A DNA stretch of 64,000 bases, taken from Phlebopus portentosus (Eukaryota; Basidiomycota; Agaricomycetes; Boletales; Boletinellaceae). Positions 31,049 through 43,531 of the stretch are shown here, in pieces. Under the pieces are notes generated by a model. That model had not been told where the DNA came from, did no database searches, and worked only from the letters and a program-made list of their open reading frames with translations. The stretch spans positions 620,001 through 684,000 of the forward strand of contig JAYXKI010000003.1 of the NCBI GenBank assembly GCA_037892935.1, in the 5' to 3' direction. Numbering within the stretch: the first letter of the stretch is position 1; each line of letters begins with the position of its first letter. A program made the translations under genes and the position numbers.

Positions 31049-34000
31049 ATGGCGTTGATATGTGACCCAGAGTGAGTTTTTCGATGTAGAGTTGCACGAA
31101 GTGCACAATACTGATTAACGGATGCGCCTAGTTACTTGATTCATTCTTTGCGCCTGAACTATCTTCGTCATGTCGATTCAGATCCTTATGGGCCACGAAT
31201 AATTACCTTCGATCCTCGCTACCAGTTCAATGCCCATATATGTGCCTCTGGTCGAGCAGATTCGGACAAATGGCCTGAGTTGAACCTGCCGCAAAGCCCG
31301 CAGGTGTCTGACGATGAAGGCTCCTCTGGAGCGCCTAACGGAAAACGCACTTCGGGATCTTCTGGAGCGACGAGCCTTAAGTATACCCAAACAATTATGG
31401 GAAATAGGGCTGGTGTGGCCGGTATGCGCGTCTCCGGAAGACGTGTAGTGCCCGGAAAAGAATTCGTACGACGCTCTATTTCAGCGACTAGCTCAACACC
31501 GAGACGGACTCGCGCTGGTAGTGAGCCGACGCCTGCTGCAGTATCGAATGCTCAGAATGGAGTCGGAGCTGCTGGATCTCCTGACACGTACGATGATGCG
31601 TCTATACAAGTCAGCAAACGTCGAAGCGCAGGAGGAACTTCGCTTCAAGAGGTTCCCACAACGTTGGTCGAGAAAATGGAGCTGGAGAACAACGAACAGC
31701 CAAGTTCTCTGACCAATGTTCCTGTTGCTCTTCAGAGCATGTCCCATATCGCTGCCATCCAGGCTAGACGCCAGAGGAGAGTAGCGCATTTTTCTTCGGC
31801 AGGAGGAGACGCGGTTCGACCGATAATCATCTCAGAAACAAAGCTGAATCCTGAATCATCATCATCATCATCAGAAGAAGACGATGCAGAAGCGATGTCG
31901 GGAAGTTTGGATGATGATGGCTCTATAGTCGAGGTAGAGGGAAGCTTGGAGGCTGAGAATGACGGATTTGATCCGTAAGTATTGAGTTTAGTTAAAATAT
32001 GGCGATGCTTACTCAGTGCTTTCTTTGCTCCAGTGACTTTGCACCGCCGAGAATCGGCTTCAACTCTGATAGCTCGGATCTCCTCAATTCGATGTCGAAT
32101 TCGGCGATATCTACTTCAGTATCTTCTGCGTATAATTCCTCGCTTCAAATAGCAGGTAGTGCTCGGGGAAGAGGAAAGCTTAGTCCAGTCAGTGAGACCA
32201 GACCTAGTGATGATCATTTGTCTGGTCAAGCGGATACAAGCGCAGATGGTACGGTCTCTGACGCTACCACGCAACGAGATACCGGCACACCGATTGAAGA
32301 CTACTTTGAGATTGTCAAACCACCTGTGCCTCGCGGTGGACGCCTGGCTGGATCTCTAAGACTTGCGACTGACAATTCACATGACATTTCAATATCGAAT
32401 AAGCGTCATTCACAGCCACCATCAGACTTGGACTTTACCCGACGAAAGGTACCACCTATTCGACCTGCAACTTCCGGCCTTAGTGCGAAACTCGCAGCTT
32501 CGGACACGTCCACAAATCCATTTACTGAATTGTATGCGCTAATCTCCGGCCGTGCGGAGGTCGCTTCGATGGACGTAACTGTGTACTTCCCGCATGCAAT
32601 GAAGCCCGCTAACAAACCGATGAAACTGAACGTCCGTAAGGATGCTACCATTGAGGAAGTCATTGGATTTTCTTTATGGAGCTATTGGGAGGAGGGCTGG
32701 CTTCCTAAACTTGACGAGGGAATCCCAGAGGAGCGGAAAGATGAGAGGCTTAGCGCAATCGGCTGGGTGTTACGTATTGCAGAAGATGACGGAGAGGTGG
32801 ATGAAGACTTCCCAGGTTTGTCGCATTAGGTCCATGGCAGCCGATGTTGACTCAGACTGTTTTTAGCTCCGGATAGAATGGGAAAAATCTCGAAGTTCAA
32901 CTTCGACGCTTACGCTATTCTCGAAGCTACCCCGGCTCAAGGTGAAATGCGTTTCTATTTTGCTACTAGTGCCGATGCTCAACCGTCCACTTTCAGCCGC
33001 CCAGAATGCCCAATTGGAGGCTAAGATTGCTCGGCGACCTTCGCGCATTATTGTTTCGAAGACGAAACAGAAACAAGAATCGACTGGAGGTCTGGCTCCG
33101 CCTGCTCCATCGGTGGGACCGAGTCTCAGTACCATGTCGGCGTCTGCTCTCGGAACTTCCGTGGGCATACTTGGATCGTCTCTCAACATTTCCTCGAGTC
33201 ATGGATCCCAAGCACTTCTCCGCATCCGAATGGCGAATGTTGACAACAAAGCAACACATTATTCGACAACTATTTCTGTGTACCGCTGCATTTTTTCTTA
33301 TAAAACATTTGGTCTGACTACCTCTGGCACAGATTTTCAACGATGTATATGCAGGAAGTGCTCGAACAGATCTGTCGCAAAAGGAAGATCGAGAATCCCA
33401 GGGATTGGGCATTGCTTTCGGATGATTTAAAGATCCTGGTGCCTCTTGACCGAACGGTGGCTAGTTTGGAGGATAATTTGCGCCTCGTACTTATACAGCG
33501 CGAAGCGCTTCCAGAATATGGCTTCGCTGTCGATGCAGACAAGCGAACGGCGCGTTCAATTGATCCTAATGGTCGGTGGATCTGCCGATTTTTCCAGATC
33601 GAGGTTTTAACGTTCGTTTTGCTTTAGCCTCGATTTTCAAGCGGATCTCGGAAGTACAGCCGAAGAACAAGACCATAGAGCCAGACTTTGACGTATACAA
33701 GGTTTGTGGTCTGCTTCGAATATGAACGACGATTCTAACCTCTTCCTCATCTCAGCGGTACACTGTCTGGCGGAAGGTGCCGATGCTTGTCGCTCGTTTG
33801 GAACGGACTCTCGCAATTGATGGAGATTACATTCATGTGAGCTCAATCATGCAAATTACTCAAGAGTCATCATCTGACAACTGAACAGATCATGCCATCT
33901 GCAAACAAAGCTCGAGTCGTATTTGATAGCGGTAAAACGGTGTCGTACCACATAAAGTCTGTAGTCAACTGTAGTCAATCTGCGAGGGCATCTGCAACCT

Positions 34001-34229
34001 TCAAGATCACTTTCAGACGTGACGGAGGGGACAAGCGGTACGATTTCGAAGCGGAGAGTGCTAAGCAAGCAAGTAAGTGATTTTCATATCAAAAGTGTGT
34101 AGCCACAAGGCTTATTTCAATTCTTCAGCGGAAATTGTCAGTACGATCAGAGGGATGAGGCTGAAAGGAGGACTGGAACGCTCTGGTACTGTGCATAAGA
34201 TTCGCCGGCGCAGCAGACATGTTATCTAG
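31049..34229 (+). CDS. SIN1: TORC2 subunit Sin1 (Avo1)
   Basis: Scaffold that brings substrates (AGC kinases) to TOR complex 2 at the plasma membrane. The ATG at 31049 encodes MALICDPD and splices at GA|GTGAGT to YLIHSLRLNYLRHVDSDPYG; the opening LxxDPDYLIHSLRLxYLRxxD is the Sin1 N-terminal signature. A disordered Ser-rich part follows, with SMSHIAAIQARRQRRVAHFS (about 31735) and an acidic patch. The CRIM domain begins near RIGFNSDSSDLLNS and includes DVTVYFPHAMKPANKPMKLN and GFSLWSYWEEGWLPKLDEGI. Then come FNFDAYAILEATPAQ, the Ras-binding-like domain (YMQEVLEQICRKRKI; DWALLSDDLKILVPLD) and a C-terminal PH domain (YTVWRKVPMLVARLERTLAI; VVFDSGKTVSYHIKSV; TIRGMRLKGG). Stop 34227-34229. About nine introns. 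Confidence 0.92.
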
Positions 34230-34784
34230 GGAGAAACTTGTATCTTTAGTTGCTCTTGTTCATTGATGTATCAATTGTGTGTAAGAATTTCACCTTGACC
34301 AAATATTTTCACACACCTCGAAAGCAGTTCCTTGGATGTCACTGAATGATTACCTCCATGGTATGTATATAGGGCATATCGATGGTTAACCGAGCCAGTT
34401 TATCATTTATGCTGCAAGTCAAAATAGAACCATGCCAATGATTGGTCGTAGGTTCGTTTGTACGTCAAGCGGTCTGTCGGGTCTAACGCTGGTGTGCGAT
34501 GTTGAGCAGCCACAGAAGTTTTTTTTACTCGCTTTAATTTCAAAGTAATTGGATCTAAATTTTAATATTTTGTTCTTACTCATGGAACTTTTTCCCCTTT
34601 ACCACACCGCATACGAAATCGAAATTTTCTACACAACACGTACTTAAATAACCTTCCTTTTCACAATATACAAACTTTATTGTTCATGTCACGTGCTTGA
34701 TAAATTCTCTCGAGAAATACGACCTGACTCTCGCTCTCGAGGTCACTGTCCTCCGAGGTGCTGCTTGCTTCTCATCGATCCGTC
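34230..34784. other. Intergenic SIN1 / PPR gene
   Basis: 555 bases holding the second copy of the promoter repeat (34574-34696) about 90 bases before the next start. No gene seen. Confidence 0.55.
34574..34696 (+). repeat. Diverged promoter repeat, copy 2 (upstream of the PPR gene)
   Basis: CTTACTCATGGAAC, a CT-rich stretch, CCTTCCTTTTCACA, CAAACTTTATTG and GTCACGTGC in the same order and spacing as copy 1, 3.7 kb away. The E-box CACGTG is at 34690-34695. Confidence 0.65.
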
Positions 34785-36782
34785 ATGTTGAAGACGATAG
34801 CAACGAGCACGTGGAATTTATCATCCAACGTATCAAAGGTCGCTTATAGTCTCGGCCAACACCGCCGTCTTCACAATCTCAGTGATATTCCAAAAAGGGT
34901 TCCAGTCTTGGAGGACGTCGGACTCAATGGTATCGGGTATGAGAAGTCGAAGCACAGTTTCGAACTATCGAAAGCGAAGCGCAAGGATGAAAATCGCATG
35001 CCTCGAGACAGGATCCGAATTTCTTCAGATGTACCTGTCGCGTCTCCTAAGCACCGCAAACAGATGAAGAGAGAGCGTCTAAAACGGTCGGGAAAGTTCA
35101 AAGACCCGCTGGCAGCTCAGAGCACAATCCGACCAGCTGTACAAGCTGCACGAGTGAAGGAAATATTCGAAGCAAAAGGAGTAGAAGAGGCGATTTCCTT
35201 TGTAACTACTGCGCCTATCGATACCCTGAACTCCATTGTCTGGAACACGCTTCTGGCAATGTTGATGAGAGCTGGAAAGAGGAAACGAGCGTATGACATG
35301 TTCATTGAGGTAATGTTACGTATCGTCGATTCTGTTTGCACGAAACTTAATGTTCTTGCTCTCCTTACAGATGAAGAGACGTGGATTTCCTCCGAGTGCG
35401 AGAACGTTTAGAACGATGATGAGTGGCATGAATGAAATTGCCATCGATGAATGGCCTCAAAATTCATTGAATCTGCAACGATGTCACAAACTGTACGAGG
35501 CCATTGAAGAATATTGCACGGAAACACACTTGAAAGACGAGCTCCTCTTCCTACGACACGCCCGTGGACATTACATCCATATACTTGGGAAAACTGGTAA
35601 CTTCCGGAAGATCGCTGACATATACTACAAGTCGGGCGAAGTCGGTGCCCTGCCAAGGGACAGAGAACTCTATGGAGCCTTGTTTGGAGCCTTGATGGCT
35701 AGGAAGGAGGCGGACCAGGTTGGAAACCTGAGTGTGGCTGAGCAGAACGCGTCAGACGCGAAGTTTTATTGGAAAACGCTCGAGAAGGACATGGAACGCG
35801 GGCTGGAGGTCGATTCCCGCGCGATTGCCCCTTTTCTTAAGATAATGGCAGGTGGACGGCCGACGGACCAACAATTTGGTTTAAACGTAGTGCGCGACTT
35901 GTACGGCCTTGCTCCACCCGGAGAGGACCCGCCACCTCCTCGTTCGCAGCTCTGCAGTCGCTCTTTCCAGGCTGTTCTGGAGCTATGCAACAAGGCGAAG
36001 AAGTTCCGCCTGTGCACCTATTTCTTAAAACAGGTGGCAGAACAGTCACGTCAGAAGTCGAATAAGGTCTTCAGTGTGGTTATTGGCTATCGTCACATCA
36101 ACGAGCAGCTGATAGCGCTTGGGCAATTGGCGGCTGTTGGCTCTTTCGATGAATCTGAAACGGCGGTGGACGTAATACGTTACTTGAGACAAGCTGCCGC
36201 TTTGGAAGCTCAGGAGAGCGGAAAGGTTGAAGACTTTTCATTGACGAGAGAGACCGTGGCACTTGCACTCGGAGTGTGTTGGAGGTGTGGTGACTGGGAG
36301 CGTGCAACTATGATCTTCTCTCTGGTGACGGATCTTTCACTGGAGATGTTTTGGACGACGGTCCAATCGCATCCGGCAGCATTGACGCTGCTAGATATCC
36401 TCGTTATCAGAAAAAGCTGATCTACATGACTGCTAGCACGCATATGGCTCGTACGGCTCTTTCCACTGGTGACAAGTCGAAGATGCGTCAGTGCCTTCGG
36501 ATGATGTGGTACCACGGCACTGAGCCCAGTCATTTCGAGGCACATCCCGATTTCTACAAGTACGAGTTGGCAAAGGCTACGATCAAACTAGTAGACGCTG
36601 TTGCTGAAGACTGGTCAAAGGACGAAGTAAAGATCTGGAAAGACATGAAGAGGGAGAGTCGTGGCATTCTACAGAAACGGAGCCCTGTTGAGCGACCAGA
36701 AAAAGAAGAGGGGGGACTCGGGTCGGAGAAATACCTTGGAAAGCTACAGCAGGCGATAGACTTCGAATTATCTGCGCGCTGA
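34785..36782 (+). CDS. Mitochondrial PPR-like protein
   Basis: The ATG at 34785 opens MLKTIATSTWNLSSNVSKVA, a Ser/Thr-rich, acid-free N-terminus suited to mitochondrial import, followed by a very basic stretch (SPKHRKQMKRERLKRSGKFK). Pentatricopeptide-type helix pairs follow: NSIVWNTLLAMLMRAGKRKR, AYDMFIE, then, after an intron, MKRRGFPPSARTFRTMMSGM, GHYIHILGKTGNFRKIADIY, CWRCGDWERATMIFSL and HMARTALSTGDKSKMRQCLR. The frame changes between about 36290 and 36410; a 56-base (36290-36345) or 86-base (36325-36410) GT-AG intron would restore it. The tail is charged and ends DFELSAR. Such proteins act in mitochondrial RNA processing or translation; the target RNA is unknown. Confidence 0.78.
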
Positions 36783-37210
36783 AAGGGATACCTACGCTAG
36801 CCTCGAGCACGCTTTCATAATGCACACAATGCATATGCATATATAGTCCACATAATATAATTAAGACACGCAGCCTACCAGCCGATGGGATACTGTCCTG
36901 ATAGTAAACCCCTCGATCTTCGAGAAGTAAAATGAAGAGCAGTAAAAGGGATAAATGAATGCATTTACAATAAGCAGAATGGGTCCAAGCGTAGCTCTCA
37001 AAACAGTATGTACATCAAGTACAAGCGGAAAGCAAGTTTCGTGGCAATGATTGGAGCATGGGGAGCGACGAGCAGCGAGAAGAGAGTGAGGAAAAAGGTG
37101 ATAATTTCGCAGAGCGAAGTCCGTCGGATAGGCGAAGAAAGGTGGATGAGATGGGATGCATGCAAAAGATGTAAGGAGTCCGATGAGGAAGTCAAGGACA
37201 CTGATGATGT
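36783..37210. other. Convergent 3' region PPR / aspartic protease
   Basis: 428 bases, A-rich on the right; 3' flanks of both genes. No gene seen. Confidence 0.5.
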
Positions 37211-39600
37211 CTAGGCAACCGACTTTGGTCTGTCCGCCATTTTGTATGCAGGCGAAGGCGGTACGAAGGCAGTGACATCTGAGCCAGCGGCGCTAACACG
37301 ATAGTCTCGCGGTACACCGATGCCTCCGAATGTCGAACGAGGTCGCGCACCAGGTGGGAGAGGGCGAAGGGTATCCCCCTCGAGCGAATGGAATGCAGGC
37401 GCTGGGGGGGTGAACGGTGCATCTTCTGGACCCTGCTCTCCAGGAGGTACGTACGTGGACACTCGTTCGTATTCGTGATCATTGTTCCCGTTTTGAGTGG
37501 ACGACCCTGGGTATGGCGTAGGAACGCGGTTGTCAAGGAGTAGAGTGCGGTCTTTCTTCGAGCCTTTGCGGCGGCGACGCCTGCACATGAATGCAATGCC
37601 GACGGCCGCTATGACAAGTAGCGCAACAGCATTGAGAGCCAGGATGGCGAGAACGGCAGGAATATAATCGACGAGTTTGCTAAGCTTGTCTGCGACTGAA
37701 CTTGAAACGGAAACACTTGACGACCCAGAAGAACCAGTATTGGCTACGTTGTATGTTATGTTTGTTCGCGCCGTTCCTCCACGGACGGAAACATATTCAG
37801 ATGAAGCCTCGTTCGGATCCGTGAGCGAGAACAGTTTAACGTAAGGATTACCCATAATCTGGTTGGAATCAAAGTCACCAAAGTCATACAGTGTGTAAAC
37901 GGAACGCAGGAAGTTATCGCCCAACAACCAGTCACTTTGAGTGGCAATAAATTGAGGGTGTCAGATGTATAATTGAGAGAAGAACTTACAATTGGCCAGA
38001 ACCGACAGAGATGGATTGCGGAATGAAGCTGCCGATGCAAGAGTTCGTTGAGGCCACCGATGAAGCTGAAATTACTACATCCAGTGGATGCAGAGGATAT
38101 ACTTCACCGCTAATGTAGATACATTTAGAGAGTGTGAGATTTGATGTAGCTCGACATACTTACCCAAATTGCAAGGCCATATCTATTTCGGCGCTGCATG
38201 GCACGGACCAAAGGCCCTGCTCAGAATCATAGGTCGCACCTTCCACGCCGCCATAGATGGATTGAGCTATGTCACTTGAAACATAACTAAGAAACGCAGT
38301 TCAGAGTAAAGTGAGGAAGCAGTGAAACTGACTCATGCGACTTACGAGTATGAGGTCCCGCTGTCTAATAATACAACTGCTTGATCTGACGGGGCGCCAG
38401 ATACATTCGTCGTTACGCTGAAAGTATCGGTTCCAACCATGAAAGCATCAAGAAGTACATTCCATCTACTTGGATCTACGACTGGCCAAGTGGAAAGTGC
38501 ATTTGCATTGTTGATGTCGGAATAAGTCTCATCGATTTCGCCTGCATAACAACACAGCCGCATATAAATGATTCATTCAGAAAAGTCAAAATCATGTAAC
38601 ACGCCAATAACTTACCGATAGTGAAGGCTCCTTCAACGTCGTCATTAGGGTCCGTGGTTCGTTGCAAGGCGAAGGTGATATAGTTTTCCTCGTCTGGATT
38701 GTCAAGAAAAGCGTTATAAAGAATACTGCGACCCCAATCGCCTCCAGTTCCATTGACGGTGTTATCGATGTTAGAAAGCGAAGTGAAGCCAAGCCCAAGT
38801 ACGCCTTGTGCACCATACTGAAGCGCTGGGTTCGAGGCGGAGGAAACATCAAGGAAGGCTTGTCTGGGAATTGTGATTCTGTACCACTTCATTCAGTGCA
38901 AGGCCACAGCTTGAGAAAATCTTAAAGACCTACCCAGCAAACTCGATTTCCGCTGTACTGATGTTCCCGTATGCCCAGCCAATTCCGTACTATCGAAATG
39001 CGTGAGTGCTTCCTTAATTTGCAAGTATGATAGTGTTACCGTCAAATTAAATGGTGTGGTCTAGCGAATATCATGATCGTTAAGAACATGCAAGAGGAAC
39101 AAAACTTCTCTTGTTACTCACAGTGGATGATACATTTGGTAGAGGAGATGAATCACCTTTGATCCAAAGATCTGATGACCCAGTGTCGAGCTGCACAACG
39201 TATTCTGTGATATATATGAGAATGTGAGATCCCGATACATATACACAAGAGACCTATACCAGTTCCTCCTACGGTGATCTATATGATTGCGATAAGTAAA
39301 TTGCCTATCCAACAGTATGATTTATAGATAGACGACTTACATTAGCCATGTAGAGCAAGTCGTTAACCGTGCTAAGGACACACTGAGTTTTCTTATACGA
39401 ACAAAGACATTTCACTTCATATCACACCTTAGGTCCGCATCGCCATCGCCATCGCCAACGACAGCATTGACTACAGGTTTCGTACTCGACTTCCCAAATG
39501 ATCTGGATTGTAACGAGCGTTTTGACTGACCAAACGGTATGCGGATAGCAGAAGAAGAGAGCGCGCATATCAAAAGGATCGACAAACAGTTGGACTTCAT
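37211..39600 (-). CDS. Membrane-anchored pepsin-type aspartic protease
   Basis: The start at 39600 gives a signal peptide (MKSNCLSILLICALSSSAIR). Exons then encode LLYMANI, TVGGT, VQLDTGSSDLWIKG (first catalytic Asp in DTG), FNLTYGIG, GVLGLGFTSLSN, YITFALQRTTDPNDDVEGAF, EIDETYSDINN, QAVVLLDSGTSYS (second catalytic Asp in DSG), and DWLLGDNFLRSVYTLYDFGD. After a Ser-rich linker comes a membrane span (VLAILALNAVALLVIAAVGI) with a CRRRRRKGSKKD stop-transfer and a ~120-residue Pro-rich cytosolic tail ending DRPKSVA (stop 37211-37213). About nine introns. A type I membrane topology with the protease domain outside is inferred; similar anchored proteases are common in Agaricomycetes. Confidence 0.9.
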
Positions 39601-40370
39601 AATCGACGGCCGGGCCTAGCGACACTGGTCAACGGAAACAACAACGGCAGCGAAAATGAAGGGAAAGGCGGGATAAAAAGAGCGTGTGAGAGGAGGGCGT
39701 CGCTGGTCAAGAAGCCAGCTGTTCTGTCCTTCCGCGATCAACAAGAATGATACGATGATCGCTCTTTCCTAATCAAGTCTCGGCACGGCGTCGATCCTGC
39801 TGAAACTACAGGTGGTTCCAAAAAGTGTTCGGCACCCCCATATATGGAAGGTGATCGACGCAAGTTCTTAAACTCACCTTTCAGAAACTATCTCCAAAGT
39901 TTTTCATATGGTAATGTCAATGAAAATTACAAGCACATGTAATGACAGTAAAGCCTCAATAGAACTGGCTTTTTGTTTTGAGAAAATTTGTTGTGAAAGG
40001 GAGGGGGCCTGGGAGGGTTCAGTGAGATGCAGTGATCGACGTGTCTGCCATGTTCATCCCACCTCAGAGTAAACCGTCATATAAACATCACAAATTGCTA
40101 GAAAGTGACTCTGAGGAAAGTAAACTACATGTTTACAGTTCTCCGGGTACCAAATACATTGAAAAATACAAGGACAAAGTCTCAGTTTGTAAGCTGAGCA
40201 GACAGCAGTGATCACTTTCCATATATGGGGGTGCCGAACACTTTTTGGAACCACCTGTACATACAGTAGTTGGTCCCGTGAGTCCGCCCCAGAATCTCAT
40301 GTTCCGTCGCGTTTTTCACACTCAATCGTGAGCGATTTGCCTATACTCGGCTTGAATTCTGATCACGACC
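39601..40370. other. Divergent promoter region carrying a MITE
   Basis: 770 bases between the aspartic protease and transhydrogenase starts; 449 of them are the inserted element at 39809-40257. The element ends 113 bases before the transhydrogenase ATG. Confidence 0.7.
39809..40257. mobile_element. 449-bp MITE, Tc1/mariner-like, with TA target duplication
   Basis: Terminal inverted repeats of 48 bases at 39809-39856 and 40210-40257 agree at 47 of 48 positions. They begin CAGGTGGTTCCAAAAAGTGT and continue with a C5 run and ATATATGG. The element is flanked by TA at 39807-39808 and 40258-40259, the target site of Tc1/mariner transposons. It has no transposase frame, so it needs a partner element elsewhere. 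The near identity of the ends points to recent movement. Confidence 0.92.
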
Positions 40371-42441
40371 ATGTCTGCAGCAGCCAGGCGCAATCTCATC
40401 CATCGCCTCATTAATGCTGCCCAGCATACAGCTTGCCCGTGCCATGGCTGTCGCTCGATGGCTGCCGGCGGTCATGGGGCTGTTATGAACCAATTACGGA
40501 AGCTCGCAACTCCAGTCGGTGTTGTTCAGAAGGAGTACGCCTTTGAGGTGGACTGACTGTTTCTCCTTTGCGTTTGCGAATGGATGACTAATTAGTTAAC
40601 AGATTGCAGCATCAAACCTCAGATTCGGTGAGGGAGTCACCATGGAAGTCGGAATGGATCTTAAGAACATGAATCCTAGAAAAGTCAGTCCAAAAAGTGG
40701 AGAGTACTGATTTCGGCTAAAGCTACTTCAGGTGGGAGTATTCACGGATCCAAATGTAGCAAAGCTTCCTCCCATGCAGACGGTGAGCACCGCGCATTTG
40801 ATCATTGATTTATCGTTGAATATTATCTTCAGGCTATTGAGTCGCTTGACTCTCAACCCGACCTTTCATACGAAGTCTACGACAGAGTTGTTGCGGAGCC
40901 AACGGAGGAGAGCTGGCGCAATGCCATCGCCTGGGCTCGCTCTCATGACTTCAGTCACTTCCTCGCGTAAGTCTCATCTTGGACTTTCCTCTGCGTCCGA
41001 CCAACAAGCACCTTATTCAGGGTCGGAGGTGGAAGTGTCATGGACACTGCAAAAGCGGCGAACCTGTGACTCTTATTATTTTACACAGTTTTGCTTTCCG
41101 CTGATCGTGATGTGGTCTCTCAGTTTTACCGTATACAAGGATTCAGATCTGATGGACTTCATCAATGCGCCCATTGGCAAGGGTCTTCCGATCACAGAGA
41201 AGCTTCGACCACTCATTGCGGGTACTTTTCTATTTCTTCCCCAGTACAGTACAGTACATATCGTGCTGATATTTTTCATGAAGTTCCAACAACTGCCGGT
41301 ACTGGCTCTGAAACAACGGGGACTGCGATTCTCGATATAACTTCCAAGTCTTTCAAGACGGGTATCGCGTCGCGATCTCTGAAGCCAATGCTTGGGATTG
41401 TTGACACGCGAAACACGGCTTCATGTCCAACAGAAGGCAGGTGACCGAAAAGTTTCCGCTTTATATCTTATCGTCTGACATACAATTTAGTGCATATCTC
41501 TAGTGGGCTCGATACACTATTCCACAGTCTTGAAAGCTATACCGCTATCCCGTAAGGATTTCCTCCCCCATTTCCAAGGAGACCGACTGATGCTCGCCCA
41601 GTTATTATGAACGCACTCCTCGTCCCTCGAATCCAATTAATCGGCCGGCTTACCAAGGCAGTAATCCTGTCGCCGACATTTTCTCGGTCTGGGCCCTCAA
41701 GCAGACAGTCAAGAATCTTCCACGAGTTGCAAAGGATCCAAATGACGAACAAGCGAAACAACAGATGCTGTAAGATTCACAGTGCTTATCGTTATTTTAA
41801 ACTGACTTTGATTGTTAAGCCTGGCTGCAGCCTTTGCCGGTATCGGATTCGGAAACGCCGGTGTTCATCTTTGCCACGGTATGAGCTATCCGGTCAGTGG
41901 AGTCCTTCTTGTAAAACTTTGTTTACTGAGCTATTCCTTTAGATTTCCGGTCTGAATAAGGCCGGCCCGAAGTACAAGCATCCTGGGTATATCGTGGACC
42001 ACCCCATCATCCCACACGGTATCAGCGTTGCTGTCACTGGCCCATCAGGTATGCATTCTCCGCCGTTGTTCCAATTAGTGCTCACCAAATTTACGTGTTG
42101 ACCCAGTCTTCCGTTTCACCTCGCCTTCCTCGCCGGACAGGCATCGTGAAGCACTCGCAATTTTCCATGATACGACTCCCTCAGACCCATCCATCAGTCG
42201 TATCCCCGACGCAGACATCGGATCGCATTTGTACGATGCGATTGCACGGTTCCTGGATGGACTCGGTGTTCCTCGGGGGCTGGAGGCTGTAGGTTACTCG
42301 GACGCGGACATACCACGACTTGTTCAGGGCACGCTTCCACAGCGCCGCGTACTTGATTTGGCACCAGGTATCGGCGACGTAGTTGGCGAAGATGGGAAAG
42401 AAGCTCTAACGGGCATCTTCGAAGGCGCGATGAATTACTGA
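40371..42441 (+). CDS. Hydroxyacid-oxoacid transhydrogenase (iron-containing ADH family, ADHFE1-like)
   Basis: Mitochondrial enzyme that oxidises 4-hydroxybutyrate while reducing 2-oxoglutarate to 2-hydroxyglutarate. The ATG at 40371 opens [20 protein letters not shown], a plausible mitochondrial presequence. Exons then give [76 protein letters not shown] (nucleotide-binding GGGSxxD), [46 protein letters not shown], and [20 protein letters not shown] with metal-ligand His residues, then [20 protein letters not shown] and the C-terminal [20 protein letters not shown]. Stop 42439-42441. About nine introns. The segment order matches human ADHFE1 well. Confidence 0.92.
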
Positions 42442-43531
42442 TTTCAATCTTTTGTGTCAAAAGTAATACTGTTCTTTGATCGAATGAAGCAAGGTGCGTG
42501 AACTGCGTGTTGATATGGCGCATTGTAGGGATATTCTTGGAGCAATCGGAACATGCGATAAATCATTCTTGCTTTTTTATACTAAGCGGCATAATGTGCA
42601 CTATTGTCGCCAAGTTCATAATACCGCAGGTTCCGCCCACAAAACGATTGAAACAGGGTAATAATTTCCTTGGGCAAGACTCAAGCTCCATAATTAATAT
42701 CATGGATATTCTCACGACAAAACCCGAAATAGGTCGAGTTCTCCATCTTCCTTTACAAAACTAAGTTGAACGGTCTTCACACTTATCGTCATAAGTTACG
42801 AGACTAGGGCTATGTAAAGACCGACAGGAGTCAAAAAGATTGATTCAAAGAGTGCTTTGATTTCGCGTGTAGGTTTCAATATTGATACACGTGTTGGACG
42901 CGTGCTCGTGATCGTGAGTCACCTTTCCTTGTTGCTTCATGCACAGCCACCGCACGCCCCCTTGCCCGAATGAATTCAACATCCCGACCGTTTGTTCTCC
43001 GAACCGTTCATATGACTTGTCGAGCCAATTTAGCACAGAGCTACAAATTTGGTCTTCTACAGTGATTGAATTCCCGTAACGTGGGTCGACGAGTAGGCGC
43101 GTGCACTAGCGACTGAGTACCAGAACTTGTTCTCTGCCTTTGTGCTATACAGAAGCTGCGCTTGAATACAAATAGACTGAGTCACACATGCCTCGAGGAA
43201 TCAAAGCGGAATCTACCTCTTCAGATCATGTCCTTTGTCTGGCAGGCGCCGCCTGGGTGATAGTGGCCTGAAAGGTGACGCAATCTTCTCAGGCGAATCC
43301 AGCGTGGCCTCGGGTACTTTTGCCTTGGCGATGCCTTTCATCGGCTATTTCGCCATATTTGTCCGGCACAGATTTGTTTCGAAGGTACAAAAGGGCAACG
43401 GCGACCTCATCTGACTCCTCATCTTCAGTCCACAGTCTCCTTTCATCATTACTCCGTCGACGCAGAACCCATCCTTCCCTGCTGCCAGCCGTACCACGCT
43501 GAGCATACTTATCCATTTCAAATAACGTACC
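42442..43531. other. Intergenic 1.1 kb
   Basis: Small open frames on both strands around 42845-43036 and 43275-43533 overlap one another and show no motif; I accept none. Probably 3' flank of the transhydrogenase and promoter of the first zinc-knuckle gene. Confidence 0.5.
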
